From NCBI GenBank assembly GCA_020975725.1, contig QXJR01000005.1:186001-250000 (forward strand): DNA of 64,000 nt, written 5' to 3'. Both the position numbers and the translations under genes were made by a program. This document shows, piece after piece, positions 54,357-63,909 of the stretch. The notes beneath the pieces were generated by a model, which saw only the letters and a list, made by a program, of their open reading frames with translations, was not told the DNA's origin and did no database searches. Within the stretch, counting starts at the first letter, position 1, and each line of letters begins with the position of its first letter. The DNA is from Picocystis sp. L7 (lineage: Eukaryota > Chlorophyta > Picocystophyceae > Picocystales > Picocystaceae).

Positions 54357-55499
54357 TCAGTTTAGCTCCCAACGGCAAGTCCTGAAGTTCCTTCTAGAGC
54401 TCCACGATCCTTTTCTGGAGAGATTCAGGTAGGTCTCGGAACCTTTTTGCTGCGCGGCCGCTGGTGCTCCACTTTGGACGGTCCTCCGTAGACAGCGCTC
54501 CGGTAAGGCATGGACAGCAGCTATAATTAAGGTCCTGTTGACCTTATTTTCAGCGGGCCGGGGTTGACGGTTGGTCATCCGTGACTTTGCGCGCTCTTGT
54601 GCCTCAACCTTGAGGGCGGTGGCAGCGATGCCCCAGGGAGAGATGTCCGGCACGCTACCTACATCAACCATCAGTTGCACGTGTTGTTTTAGCTGGTAAC
54701 TGATGTTGAAAGGCAGTCCCATCCGCACTCTAGTTGCGATGTCGCGCTCACTAACCGTCGGGCATGTAGGATTCTCGCTCATGTTGATTACGAAACTCAG
54801 CAACAGCAAGCGGTTCAAGCAGCCGATAACATTCTCTCTATTTGTGCGGAGTCGCGCTCTCTGAAACTCTTTCCACGCGTTAGGACCTAGGTCTCGGCGA
54901 TGGGAGGTTTCCTTGAGGATCTTGCAGAGTGATATCAAATCACTCACTCTCTTGGGGTCCGACATAATGATGTTGTCAACCATGATTCTGGCTGTACCTT
55001 TCAAAGTCCGCAAGGCTAGAACCACTTGCTGAATGCGGTCCTTTGCGTAGCCGTGTACCCAGCAAGATACCTCGCGGTACCAATGGGTAAGGGCATACGG
55101 GTCTTCAACAACCTCCAAACCTGAGAAGTTGGAAGGTCGCGCCAACGAGACGCCTTGCAAGCGTTGCGATTCTCCCATGGACTTGTAGAGCTTTGTAAGG
55201 CTTTGAAGACCTTCCTCATTGAGCGGTTGAACAACGACCGGCGGGAGAGCATTTTCTTCTTCTAGGAGAGGTTGATCTTCTTCGGAGGAACGGGCGTCTT
55301 CCGTCCCGTCCTCCTTGGTATCTTGAGGTACGTCCTCAAAAGGGGTAGTTTGAGTTCGTTGACGTTGTAGCTGACTTTCCAGGAGGCGCACTTGCTCTCT
55401 AAGCGTGGCATGGGCCTATTGCTCTCGTTTGAGCTCTTCTTGCCATCGTTGCATGTGAGTGGCAGTTCCCAACGGGTTCTCTTCTTCGCCGTCACTCAT
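54357..55499 (-). pseudogene. gag region of element F
   Basis: Starts at the ATG at 55499 (MSDGEEENPLGTATHMQRW), with a coiled coil (LREQVRLLESQLQRQR). The gag core at about 54600-55200 includes LARPSNFSGLEVVEDPYAL, HWYREVSCWVHGYAKDRI, REFLRDLGPN-like and PFNISYQLKQHVQLM segments, which parallel B gag (FSGYDRVENPYAVTYW). Broken once or twice. Confidence 0.7.
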
Positions 55500-55520
55500 G
55501 CTTTCATAAAGCTTAGACAC

Positions 55521-55868
55521 TGTTGCGTTACGCGATGCTCAGGACTTACGAGAAGTCGGAGGCGGCTTCGAGGAGAGGGTTGGGATGCGTTGAAGCTGGT
55601 GTCGACACAAGTGGAAAGGTAATTTTACATGTTGGGGTCTTGCTTAGGAGTACCCCTTTCGCTCCCCAGCCCTCGGGTTCGCAAAGGTGGATGACAGCCT
55701 GTCACGCCGCGCCCTCGACGGAGTGACACGCTCTAGAGCGCGCACGTGAGTCCCATGTGCTGATCCGACGGTTGTACGAGCCAGTTCGGTCGTCCAGGCA
55801 GTCTCAATAGTCCATTCTCGAGACCTCACCCCGGGGTGGTAGATATGAGGAGGATCTGCTCCCGAAAG
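55521..55868 (-). repeat. 5' LTR of element F, cut by element E
   Basis: Begins TGTTGCGTTACGCGATGC like the 3' LTR at 48661 and follows it to CCGAAAG, where E starts. The rest would lie beyond the right edge of the E array, outside the window. Confidence 0.8.
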
Positions 55869-56350
55869 TGTTGCAACGAATGTTAATTCGTCTAGGGTTT
55901 ACAGCTGTTCCTCCAAGACCGCGTCCTCCGACCAAGGGGAAGGGTCGATCGACAGCTCAACATGTGGATCGCCGACGACATGACCTGCGACGAACAAACG
56001 TCGTGCAAGAACGAACCATAGAATTCGACATACGACTGCCGAATTCACTCAAGTATACCAATGAAAATACATTGGACGGAATCGAACACTTGCGACTATT
56101 TAAGAGCGCAGTGCATGCTTTGTAATACAAAACTTTGACGAAGTCACCACCTCCACACCAGAATTCTCCTGCCATCGAGCCAACGCATCGAAAGTCGTTG
56201 TCGAAGGATAGAGAACACATTGAAGAAGCAGGAAAGGGTGTCAATTACCCCGCGCAGTGGCGAATGACATACTGCACAGCGGTTCACAACCACGTCACAA
56301 CAATGCGTGGAACACAAAGTTTAAACTCAGAAGAAATCGATATTTCAACA
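55869..56350 (+). repeat. LTR 1 of the E array
   Basis: 482 bp from TGTTGCAACG to ATATTTCAACA, followed by the PBS. Contains a TATA-like CTATTTAAG at 56096-56104, with transcription expected to start about 30 bp further on. Confidence 0.9.
56096..56104 (+). promoter_or_regulatory. TATA-like box in E LTR
   Basis: CTATTTAAG lies about 250 bp before the LTR end, the usual place for the U3 promoter. Repeated at 60497-60505. Confidence 0.45.
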
Positions 56351-56365
56351 GGTTAAGAGCCTTGA
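56351..56365 (+). promoter_or_regulatory. Primer-binding site of E unit 1
   Basis: GGTTAAGAGCCTTGA directly after the LTR, identical to that of D although the LTRs are unlike. Fits the anticodon arm of a tRNA (see D), not a 3' CCA end. Confidence 0.6.
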
Positions 56366-56380
56366 TAAAAGAGTACAACC

Positions 56381-57655
56381 ATGAACGATCCCACACAACT
56401 CAACAGTGTTCCCCTACTAGATGGAGAAAATTGGAAGGACTGGTTCTTTCGAATGGAAAACCACCTTCGTCTCAATGGACTGTGGGCAGTCACTATGAGT
56501 GAACCCACCAAGGAGGAAAAAGAAAAAGACAAAACAATATTGGAAAAAATGGATTCAGCAAGAGTAAGACTGTTACAATGCATTCAAATTGATTATGTGG
56601 ATAATGTGGTGAATTGTGAAACACCACATCAGGTCTGGACAAGTATCAAGCAAATGTATGAGGAAACTGGATTTGTCCGTGAAAGGGCATTAAAATCTGA
56701 ATTAAGCAAGTTCAAGAAAGTACCTGAAGAGAGCATCGAGCAATACTTGAATAGGTTAGTACAAATTGCAAATGGACTGAGAAACATCGGTGTGACCATC
56801 TCTGAAAAAGAGAGAGTCACCATCGCACTCAACTCCTTACCTGCAGAGTACAACACTCTCACCACCATGCTGGACTTGGTGGGAAAAGTGAAGTCTTTTG
56901 CTGACATCAGAAGGATTCTTGTGCGTGAGGAAGCCAAGCTCAGTATAAATATGAGCTATTTTGCTGGAAATCTCCAAGCAACTGCTCAAAATCCACCTGC
57001 AGCACCTGCGCAAAAACAGAAAGTGAAGTGTCAGTACTGCCCAAAAATCGGGCATGAAGTCGATACCTGCAGGAACATAATGCGAGATTACGGCATTGAG
57101 GGTCCAGTTGTACCAAGCAAATACAAAACCAAGCCCAAAAGTAAACCAAAGAACCAAGGAATGCAAAAACTGATGGCTGCATTGACCAGTCACCAGGCCA
57201 CCGAAACTAACGGTGGCTGGATCATTGATTCTGGAGCATCCTGGCACATAACCGGAAACAAAGACATATTAGAGGTCAGTTCAATCAAGAAAAAGGAAGT
57301 GCAAGTTGAGATCACTGATGGATCCATTCTTACCTCCCAACTAATGGGTACCCCAGAGCTTACACTGACCAACAGCCCTAATACAAAACTGATACTCCAG
57401 AATGTTTTGTACATCCCACAAGCATCAGCCAATCTGATCTCAGTAAAGGAACAATGCCGTAGAGGAATGACTGTCACTTTTGGTCCTAATGGCTGCAAAA
57501 TACGAAAAGGAAAGATCAAACTTTCAGTCAGTACAAAACACGGCAATTATTACTGCCTACAAGCTACAGCGAAAATATGGCATCAACGCCTTGGTCATGT
57601 CAATGCAGCCCGTATCCGTAAGCTGAACTTACCATACAGGGTTGATGGACCTTGA
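56381..57655 (+). CDS. gag-protease of E unit 1
   Basis: 424 codons from the first ATG after the PBS (MNDPTQLNSVPLLDGENW). Gag core residues 10-190. Zinc knuckle CQYCPKIGHEVDTC near 225. Protease WIIDSGASWHITGN near 285. GAG-pre-integrase IWHQRLGHVNAARIRKL near 405. The copy at 60782-62056 is identical in protein sequence. Confidence 0.9.
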   Translation: MNDPTQLNSVPLLDGENWKDWFFRMENHLRLNGLWAVTMSEPTKEEKEKDKTILEKMDSARVRLLQCIQIDYVDNVVNCETPHQVWTSIKQMYEETGFVRERALKSELSKFKKVPEESIEQYLNRLVQIANGLRNIGVTISEKERVTIALNSLPAEYNTLTTMLDLVGKVKSFADIRRILVREEAKLSINMSYFAGNLQATAQNPPAAPAQKQKVKCQYCPKIGHEVDTCRNIMRDYGIEGPVVPSKYKTKPKSKPKNQGMQKLMAALTSHQATETNGGWIIDSGASWHITGNKDILEVSSIKKKEVQVEITDGSILTSQLMGTPELTLTNSPNTKLILQNVLYIPQASANLISVKEQCRRGMTVTFGPNGCKIRKGKIKLSVSTKHGNYYCLQATAKIWHQRLGHVNAARIRKLNLPYRVDGP

Positions 57656-57721
57656 GAAGCTTGTATCACCTGCAAGCAAACAGCAACAGAACATCAGCCA
57701 AAGGATTACCAGTATAAACCA

Positions 57722-58534
57722 TTGGACCTGGTTTACCTGGATGTGATGGGACCAATAAGTCCCGAGACACCTGCTGGATTCACACACATATTGTCAGTAC
57801 TCGATCACTCAACAAAGTTTGGAATGACATACCTGATGACTAGCAAGGGTGAAGCTGGCAAGTTCACCAAGCAAGCTCTCACTAGTCTGGAAAGACTTTT
57901 TGGTGGCTCAAAAGTCAAAGCCATTAGAACAGATCGAGGACAAGAATTCCTTCGATCAGACCTAAAGGCATACCTAGATGACCGTGGAATCAGTCATGAA
58001 CTGACTGCTGGTTATGCCCCTGAACAGAATGACGCTGAACGGTTAAACAGGGATTTGCGCGATCATGCAAGCACCATGTTAGCCAACAGCAACTTACCTT
58101 CCAAATATTGGGGAGAAGCAGTCAGAAACTACTCATACACCAGGAACAAACTCCCTGAATCAAATGGTGTTGATAAACAGACACCCTATGAAAGACTCAC
58201 AGGACAAAAAGCAATCCTGAAAAACCTGCGCGTATTCGGTTGTGAGTGTTGGGTATTACGCCCCAAACACAAAGTTATTGGCAAGTTCGAACCAAGAAGT
58301 ACCAAAGGGATACTCCTTGGTTACGAGAACTCCACCACATACAGAGTTCTTGCTGGTAGCAACCTGGTCATAAGCAGAAACGTCATATTCAATGAACAGA
58401 AGATGGGCGAATACGTCCCCACAATTCACGAAAAACGTACCTTTGGTGAATTGGTAAGCTACCAACACCAGCCAATTCAGTGGGAGAATACCCCACTGAA
58501 TTGGCTGATATGGGTGCCAATGATACCCATTTAG
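57722..58534 (+). CDS. Integrase segment of E unit 1
   Basis: DDE integrase: MDLVYLDVMGPISPE, VKAIRTDRGQEFLRSDL, and NDAERLNRDLRDHAST. Then the C-terminal region (KFEPRSTKGILLGYENSTTY, a common Copia box). The frame right after (58480-58746) carries QRYNLRPNRKTNYTP, the usual Copia end of integrase. Confidence 0.88.
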   Translation: MDLVYLDVMGPISPETPAGFTHILSVLDHSTKFGMTYLMTSKGEAGKFTKQALTSLERLFGGSKVKAIRTDRGQEFLRSDLKAYLDDRGISHELTAGYAPEQNDAERLNRDLRDHASTMLANSNLPSKYWGEAVRNYSYTRNKLPESNGVDKQTPYERLTGQKAILKNLRVFGCECWVLRPKHKVIGKFEPRSTKGILLGYENSTTYRVLAGSNLVISRNVIFNEQKMGEYVPTIHEKRTFGELVSYQHQPIQWENTPLNWLIWVPMIPI

Positions 58535-58830
58535 CTTCAAGTGAAGACCAAAGTGAACAATCTGCAGAACCAACTCCAGAAACCGTCAACAGCAGCCAGA
58601 TCATGGAAACAGAACCAAACAATAGTCAGCGATATAATCTACGGCCAAACAGGAAAACGAACTACACTCCATTCCTTACCAAAGACTTACCTGATAAGTT
58701 TGATGGCTACAACAAAGCAATGAGCAGACCAGATAGGGAACGGTAGCAGGAATCCATAAAAACTGAACTGACTTTACTGAGCCAAATACGCACCTGGACA
58801 TTTGCTGAATTACCCAAAGGCAAAAAGTCA

Positions 58831-59508
58831 TTGGGTACCAAATGGATCTTCAACATTAAGAGAGATGGCTTGAACAATATCGTAAAGTATAAGGCCAAAC
58901 TAGTGGCCTTGGGCTGTCATCAGCCTCCTGAAGAAGATTACGATGAGATCTATGCATCAGTAGTCAGCAAAAATGCACTCAGACTTTTTCTCGCAGCAAT
59001 AAATGAGTTAGACTTACACTTACATCAACTGGATGTGGAAACTGCATTTCTAAATGCAGAAATCGGAGAAGAAGTATACCTGCACATTCCCAGTGGTTTA
59101 ACAAACAACAAAGAGTCAACTCAAGTTTTGAAGCTCAACAGAAGTCTATATGGACTGAAACAGGCTCCCCGTGCATGGAACCAAGAATTGACCAAAACAC
59201 TGACTGCACTCGGATTCACATGCAATCGACTGGACCAAAACGTAATGAAGTGCACATCCACAGAAGCCATAATCTACATGTGTTTCTATGTAGATGACAT
59301 AGTGATTGCCGGTCGAGATCTGCAGTGTGTACAGACCGTGAAAGATCTGATACACTCCAAATATAAAATCACTGACTTGGGAGATGCCCAGCACTTTCTC
59401 GGAATGACGATCATCAGAGATCGTAAAGCAGGAACAATGATACTGCATCAAGCAAACAAGGTCGGTGACTATGTACAGCAGCATGGTATCAAAACAAGCA
59501 AAACTTAA
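58831..59508 (+). CDS. Reverse transcriptase segment of E unit 1
   Basis: Copia RT: GTKWIFNIKRDGLNNIVKYK, QLDVETAFLNAEIGEEVYL, LNRSLYGLKQAPRAWNQ, CFYVDDIVIAGRDL and LGDAQHFLGMTIIRDRK. The copy at 63232-63909 differs in about two residues. Confidence 0.9.
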   Translation: MGTKWIFNIKRDGLNNIVKYKAKLVALGCHQPPEEDYDEIYASVVSKNALRLFLAAINELDLHLHQLDVETAFLNAEIGEEVYLHIPSGLTNNKESTQVLKLNRSLYGLKQAPRAWNQELTKTLTALGFTCNRLDQNVMKCTSTEAIIYMCFYVDDIVIAGRDLQCVQTVKDLIHSKYKITDLGDAQHFLGMTIIRDRKAGTMILHQANKVGDYVQQHGIKTSKT

Positions 59509-59517
59509 TCCATACCG

Positions 59518-60384
59518 TTGAACGTACCTCTGCTGGATGATCCACTTGAAGATACGGTAGAACACCTGCAATATCAGAAAATATGTGGTCAGCTTGAATA
59601 TCTCAGTGGAACCACCAGGCCGGATATTTGCTACGCAGCATCAGCATTGGCAAGGTACAACTCAAATCCAAAGAAATCACACTGGAACGCTCTTCATGGA
59701 ACTCTGAAGTATTTGCACGGCACAGAAAACAAACAGTTAGTCTATCAAGCCACAGATGAAAACATATTGAAGCACATCAGTGTTGAAGCTTACAGCGATG
59801 CAGATTATGCTGGAGAAAAGAGCAGCAGAAGGTCAAGGACTCGAGATGTGATCCATGCAATGGGATCACATGTGGCCTGGCAAAGCAAAATGCAACCTAC
59901 CATTCCAATATCCACCACGGAAGCGGAATACCAGGCAGCCACAGCCACAGTCAAAGAAGTACTGTGGATCAAGAACTATCTCAAGGAACCGCTGGAACCG
60001 CAAACAATATATGCAAAGATCAAGATGGACAATCAGTCAGCGTTACGTTTGATACTGAATCCACAATCCGTTACGCGCGCAAAGCATATTGACGTGCAAC
60101 ATCGCTTTCTACGTGAACGTGCAGTGCGTGATGAAGCACAGTTCGAATACTGCCCTACTGACCGGATGTTCGCCGACTATCTTACCAAGCAAGTGCCATT
60201 ACAGAAGTTCAAGACCTGTATCCACGCCATCGGTATGAAAGAACCCTCGGAAATAGAGCTGAGTGGGAGTATTGAAACGAATGTTAATTCGTCTAGGGTT
60301 TACAGCTGTTCCTCCAAGACCGCGTCCTCCGACCAAGGGGAAGGGTCGATCGACAGCTCAACATGTGGATCGCCGATGACATGA
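59518..60384 (+). CDS. RNase H segment of E unit 1, running into the LTR
   Basis: Connection and RNase H: LEYLSGTTRPDICYAASAL, VEAYSDADYAGEKSSRRSR, STTEAEYQAATATVKEVLW, IKMDNQSALRL and AKHIDVQHRFLRERAV, with the tail YCPTDRMFADYLTKQVP. The frame continues about 38 codons into the next LTR (from 60270), so the polypurine tract lies within coding sequence. Confidence 0.88.
   Translation: MNVPLLDDPLEDTVEHLQYQKICGQLEYLSGTTRPDICYAASALARYNSNPKKSHWNALHGTLKYLHGTENKQLVYQATDENILKHISVEAYSDADYAGEKSSRRSRTRDVIHAMGSHVAWQSKMQPTIPISTTEAEYQAATATVKEVLWIKNYLKEPLEPQTIYAKIKMDNQSALRLILNPQSVTRAKHIDVQHRFLRERAVRDEAQFEYCPTDRMFADYLTKQVPLQKFKTCIHAIGMKEPSEIELSGSIETNVNSSRVYSCSSKTASSDQGEGSIDSSTCGSPMT
60261..60269 (+). promoter_or_regulatory. 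Polypurine tract of E unit 1
   Basis: GAGTGGGAG directly precedes the LTR start TATTGAAACG at 60270. Confidence 0.75.
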
Positions 60385-60751
60385 CCTGCGACGAACAAAC
60401 GTCGTGCAAGAACGAACCATAGAATTCGACATACGACTGCCGAATTCACTCAAGTATACCAATGAAAATACATTGGACGGAATCGAACACTTGCGACTAT
60501 TTAAGAGCGCAGTGCATGCTTTGTAATACAAAACTTTGACGAAGTCACCACCTCCACACCAGAATTCTCCTGCCATCGAGCCAACGCATCGAAAGTCGTT
60601 GTCGAAGGATAGAGAACACATTGAAGAAGCAGGAAAGGGTGTCAATTACCCCGCGCAGTGGCGAATGACATACTGCACAGCGGTTCACAACCACGTCACA
60701 ACAATGCGTGGAACACAAAGTTTAAACTCAGAAGAAATCGATATTTCAACA
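60270..60751 (+). repeat. LTR 2 of the E array, shared by units 1 and 2
   Basis: Serves as 3' LTR of unit 1 and 5' LTR of unit 2: it follows a polypurine tract and is followed by a primer-binding site (60752). Differs from LTR 1 at about three bases, two of them in its first six. Confidence 0.92.
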
Positions 60752-60781
60752 GGTTAAGAGCCTTGATAAAAGAGTACAACC

Positions 60782-62056
60782 ATGAACGATCCCACACAAC
60801 TCAACAGTGTTCCCCTACTAGATGGAGAAAATTGGAAGGACTGGTTCTTTCGAATGGAAAACCACCTTCGTCTCAATGGACTGTGGGCAGTCACTATGAG
60901 TGAACCCACCAAGGAGGAAAAAGAAAAAGACAAAACAATATTGGAAAAAATGGATTCAGCAAGAGTAAGACTGTTACAATGCATTCAAATTGATTATGTG
61001 GATAATGTGGTGAATTGTGAAACACCACATCAGGTCTGGACAAGTATCAAGCAAATGTATGAGGAAACTGGATTTGTCCGTGAAAGGGCATTAAAATCTG
61101 AATTAAGCAAGTTCAAGAAAGTACCTGAAGAGAGCATCGAGCAATACTTGAATAGGTTAGTACAAATTGCAAATGGACTGAGAAACATCGGTGTGACCAT
61201 CTCTGAAAAAGAGAGAGTCACCATCGCACTCAACTCCTTACCTGCAGAGTACAACACTCTCACCACCATGCTGGATTTGGTGGGAAAAGTGAAGTCTTTT
61301 GCTGACATCAGAAGGATTCTTGTGCGTGAGGAAGCCAAGCTCAGTATAAATATGAGCTATTTTGCTGGAAATCTCCAAGCAACTGCTCAAAATCCACCTG
61401 CAGCACCTGCGCAAAAACAGAAAGTGAAGTGTCAGTACTGCCCAAAAATCGGGCATGAAGTCGATACCTGCAGGAACATAATGCGAGATTACGGCATTGA
61501 GGGTCCAGTTGTACCAAGCAAATACAAAACCAAGCCCAAAAGTAAACCAAAGAACCAAGGAATGCAAAAACTGATGGCTGCATTGACCAGTCACCAGGCC
61601 ACCGAAACTAACGGTGGCTGGATCATTGATTCTGGAGCATCCTGGCACATAACCGGAAACAAAGACATATTAGAGGTCAGTTCAATCAAGAAAAAGGAAG
61701 TGCAAGTTGAGATCACTGATGGATCCATTCTTACCTCCCAACTAATGGGTACCCCAGAGCTTACACTGACCAACAGCCCTAATACAAAACTGATACTCCA
61801 GAATGTTTTGTACATCCCACAAGCATCAGCCAATCTGATCTCAGTAAAGGAACAATGCCGTAGAGGAATGACTGTCACTTTTGGTCCTAATGGCTGCAAA
61901 ATACGAAAAGGAAAGATCAAACTTTCAGTCAGTACAAAACACGGCAATTATTACTGCCTACAAGCTACAGCGAAAATATGGCATCAACGCCTTGGTCATG
62001 TCAATGCAGCCCGTATCCGTAAGCTGAACTTACCATACAGGGTTGATGGACCTTGA
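60782..62056 (+). CDS. gag-protease of E unit 2
   Basis: Same protein as in unit 1 (MNDPTQLNSVPLLDGENW start; CQYCPKIGHEVDTC knuckle; IIDSGASWHI protease box). Confidence 0.9.
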   Translation: MNDPTQLNSVPLLDGENWKDWFFRMENHLRLNGLWAVTMSEPTKEEKEKDKTILEKMDSARVRLLQCIQIDYVDNVVNCETPHQVWTSIKQMYEETGFVRERALKSELSKFKKVPEESIEQYLNRLVQIANGLRNIGVTISEKERVTIALNSLPAEYNTLTTMLDLVGKVKSFADIRRILVREEAKLSINMSYFAGNLQATAQNPPAAPAQKQKVKCQYCPKIGHEVDTCRNIMRDYGIEGPVVPSKYKTKPKSKPKNQGMQKLMAALTSHQATETNGGWIIDSGASWHITGNKDILEVSSIKKKEVQVEITDGSILTSQLMGTPELTLTNSPNTKLILQNVLYIPQASANLISVKEQCRRGMTVTFGPNGCKIRKGKIKLSVSTKHGNYYCLQATAKIWHQRLGHVNAARIRKLNLPYRVDGP

Positions 62057-62122
62057 GAAGCTTGTATCACCTGCAAGCAAACAGCAACAGAACATCAGCC
62101 AAAGGATTACCAGTATAAACCA

Positions 62123-63147
62123 TTGGACCTGGTTTACCTGGATGTGATGGGACCAATAAGTCCCGAGACACCTGCTGGATTCACACACATATTGTCAGTA
62201 CTCGATCACTCAACAAAGTTTGGAATGACATACCTGATGACTAGCAAGGGTGAAGCTGGCAAGTTCACCAAGCAAGCTCTCACTAGTCTGGAAAGACTTT
62301 TTGGTGGCTCAAAAGTCAAAGCCATTAGAACAGATCGAGGACAAGAATTCCTTCGATCAGACCTAAAGGCATACCTAGATGACCGTGGAATCAGTCATGA
62401 ACTGACTGCTGGTTATGCCCCTGAACAGAATGACGCTGAACGGTTAAACAGGGATTTGCGCGATCATGCAAGCACCATGTTAGCCAACAGCAACTTACCT
62501 TCCAAATATTGGGGAGAAGCAGTCTGAAACTACTCATACACCAGGAACAAACTCCCTGAATCAAATGGTGTTGATAAACAGACACCCTATGAAAGACTCA
62601 CAGGACAAAAAGCAATCCTGAAAAACCTGCGCGTATTCGGTTGTGAGTGTTGGGTATTACGCCCCAAACACAAAGTTATTGGCAAGTTCGAACCAAGAAG
62701 TACCAAAGGGATACTCCTTGGTTACGAGAACTCCACCACATACAGAGTTCTTGCTGGTAGCAACCTGGTCATAAGCAGAAACGTCATATTCAATGAACAG
62801 AAGATGGGCGAATACGTCCCCACAATTCACGAAAAACGTACCTTTGGTGAATTGGTAAGCTACCAACACCAGCCAATTCAGTGGGAGAATACCCCACTGA
62901 ATTGGCTGATATGGGTGCCAATGATACCCATTTAGCTTCAAGTGAAGACCAAAGTGAACAATCTGCAGAACCAACTCCAGAAACCGTCAACAGCAGCCAG
63001 ATCATGGAAACAGAACCAAACAATAGTCAGCGATATAATCTACGGCCAAACAGGAAAACGAACTACACTCCATTCCTTACCAAAGACTTACCTGATAAGT
63101 TTGATGGCTACAACAAAGCAATGAGCAGACCAGATAGGGAACGGTAG
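62123..63147 (+). pseudogene. Integrase region of E unit 2
   Basis: Same DDE integrase boxes as unit 1 (YLDVMGPISPE, IRTDRGQEF, NDAERLNRDL) and the same YNLRPNRK tail. Broken. Confidence 0.85.
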
Positions 63148-63231
63148 CAGGAATCCATAAAAACTGAACTGACTTTACTGAGCCAAATACGCACCTGGAC
63201 ATTTGCTGAATTACCCAAAGGCAAAAAGTCA

Positions 63232-63909
63232 TTGGGTACCAAATGGATCTTCAACATTAAGAGAGATGGCTTGAACAATATCGTAAAGTATAAGGCCAAA
63301 CTAGTGGCCTTGGGCTGTCATCAGCCTCCTGAAGAAGATTACGATGAGATCTATGCATCAGTAGTCAGCAAAAATGCACTCAGACTTTTTCTCGCAGCAA
63401 TAAATGAGTTAGACTTACACTTACATCAACTGGATGTGGAAACTGCATTTCTAAATGCAGAAATCGGAGAAGAAGTATACCTGCACATTCCCAGTGGTTT
63501 AACAAACAACAAAGAGTCAACTCAAGTTTTGAAGCTCAACAGAAGTCTATATGGACTGAAACAGGCTCCCCGTGCATGGAACCACGAATTGACCAAAACA
63601 CTGACTGCACTCGGATTCACATGCAATCGACTGGACCAAAACGTAATGAAGTGCACACCCACAGAAGCCATAATCTACATGTGTTTCTATGTAGATGACA
63701 TAGTGATTGCCGGTCGAGATCTGCAGTGTGTACAGACCGTGAAAGATCTGATACACTCCAAATATAAAATCACTGACTTGGGAGATGCCCAGCACTTTCT
63801 CGGAATGACGATCATCAGAGATCGTAAAGCAGGAACAATGATACTGCATCAAGCAAACAAGGTCGGTGACTATGTACAGCAGCATGGTATCAAAACAAGC
63901 AAAACTTAA
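63232..63909 (+). CDS. Reverse transcriptase segment of E unit 2
   Basis: Copia RT with AFLNAEIGEEVYL, YGLKQAPRAWNH and YVDDIVIAG. Nearly identical to 58831-59508. RNase H sequence follows to the window edge. Confidence 0.9.
   Translation: MGTKWIFNIKRDGLNNIVKYKAKLVALGCHQPPEEDYDEIYASVVSKNALRLFLAAINELDLHLHQLDVETAFLNAEIGEEVYLHIPSGLTNNKESTQVLKLNRSLYGLKQAPRAWNHELTKTLTALGFTCNRLDQNVMKCTPTEAIIYMCFYVDDIVIAGRDLQCVQTVKDLIHSKYKITDLGDAQHFLGMTIIRDRKAGTMILHQANKVGDYVQQHGIKTSKT

Larger units (their letters stand above)
48661..55868 (-). mobile_element. Gypsy element F (DNMT-bearing), most complete copy
   Basis: Minus-strand Ty3/Gypsy element of at least 7.2 kb with a 3' LTR (48661-49217) and the first part of a 5' LTR (55521-55868). 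The 5' LTR is cut by Copia element E. Parts: gag (54280-55499), protease (53500-54270), RT/RNase H (52197-53480), DNMT (50970-52095), integrase (49260-50930). The leader between LTR and gag is only about 21 bases. Every expected domain is present. Broken, but with fewer interruptions than A, B or G. LTR identity about 88-90% by eye over the shared part. Confidence 0.9.
55869..60751 (+). mobile_element. Copia element E, unit 1 of a tandem array
   Basis: Complete LTR-body-LTR unit of 4883 bp. LTRs at 55869-56350 and 60270-60751 differ at about three of 482 bases, so insertion is very recent. PBS at 56351, gag-protease (56381-57655), integrase (57722-58534), RT (58831-59508), RNase H (59518-60384), polypurine tract 60261-60269. 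Looks nearly whole, with four or so breaks in pol, nearly all shared with unit 2. Inserted in the LTR of F. Confidence 0.93.
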
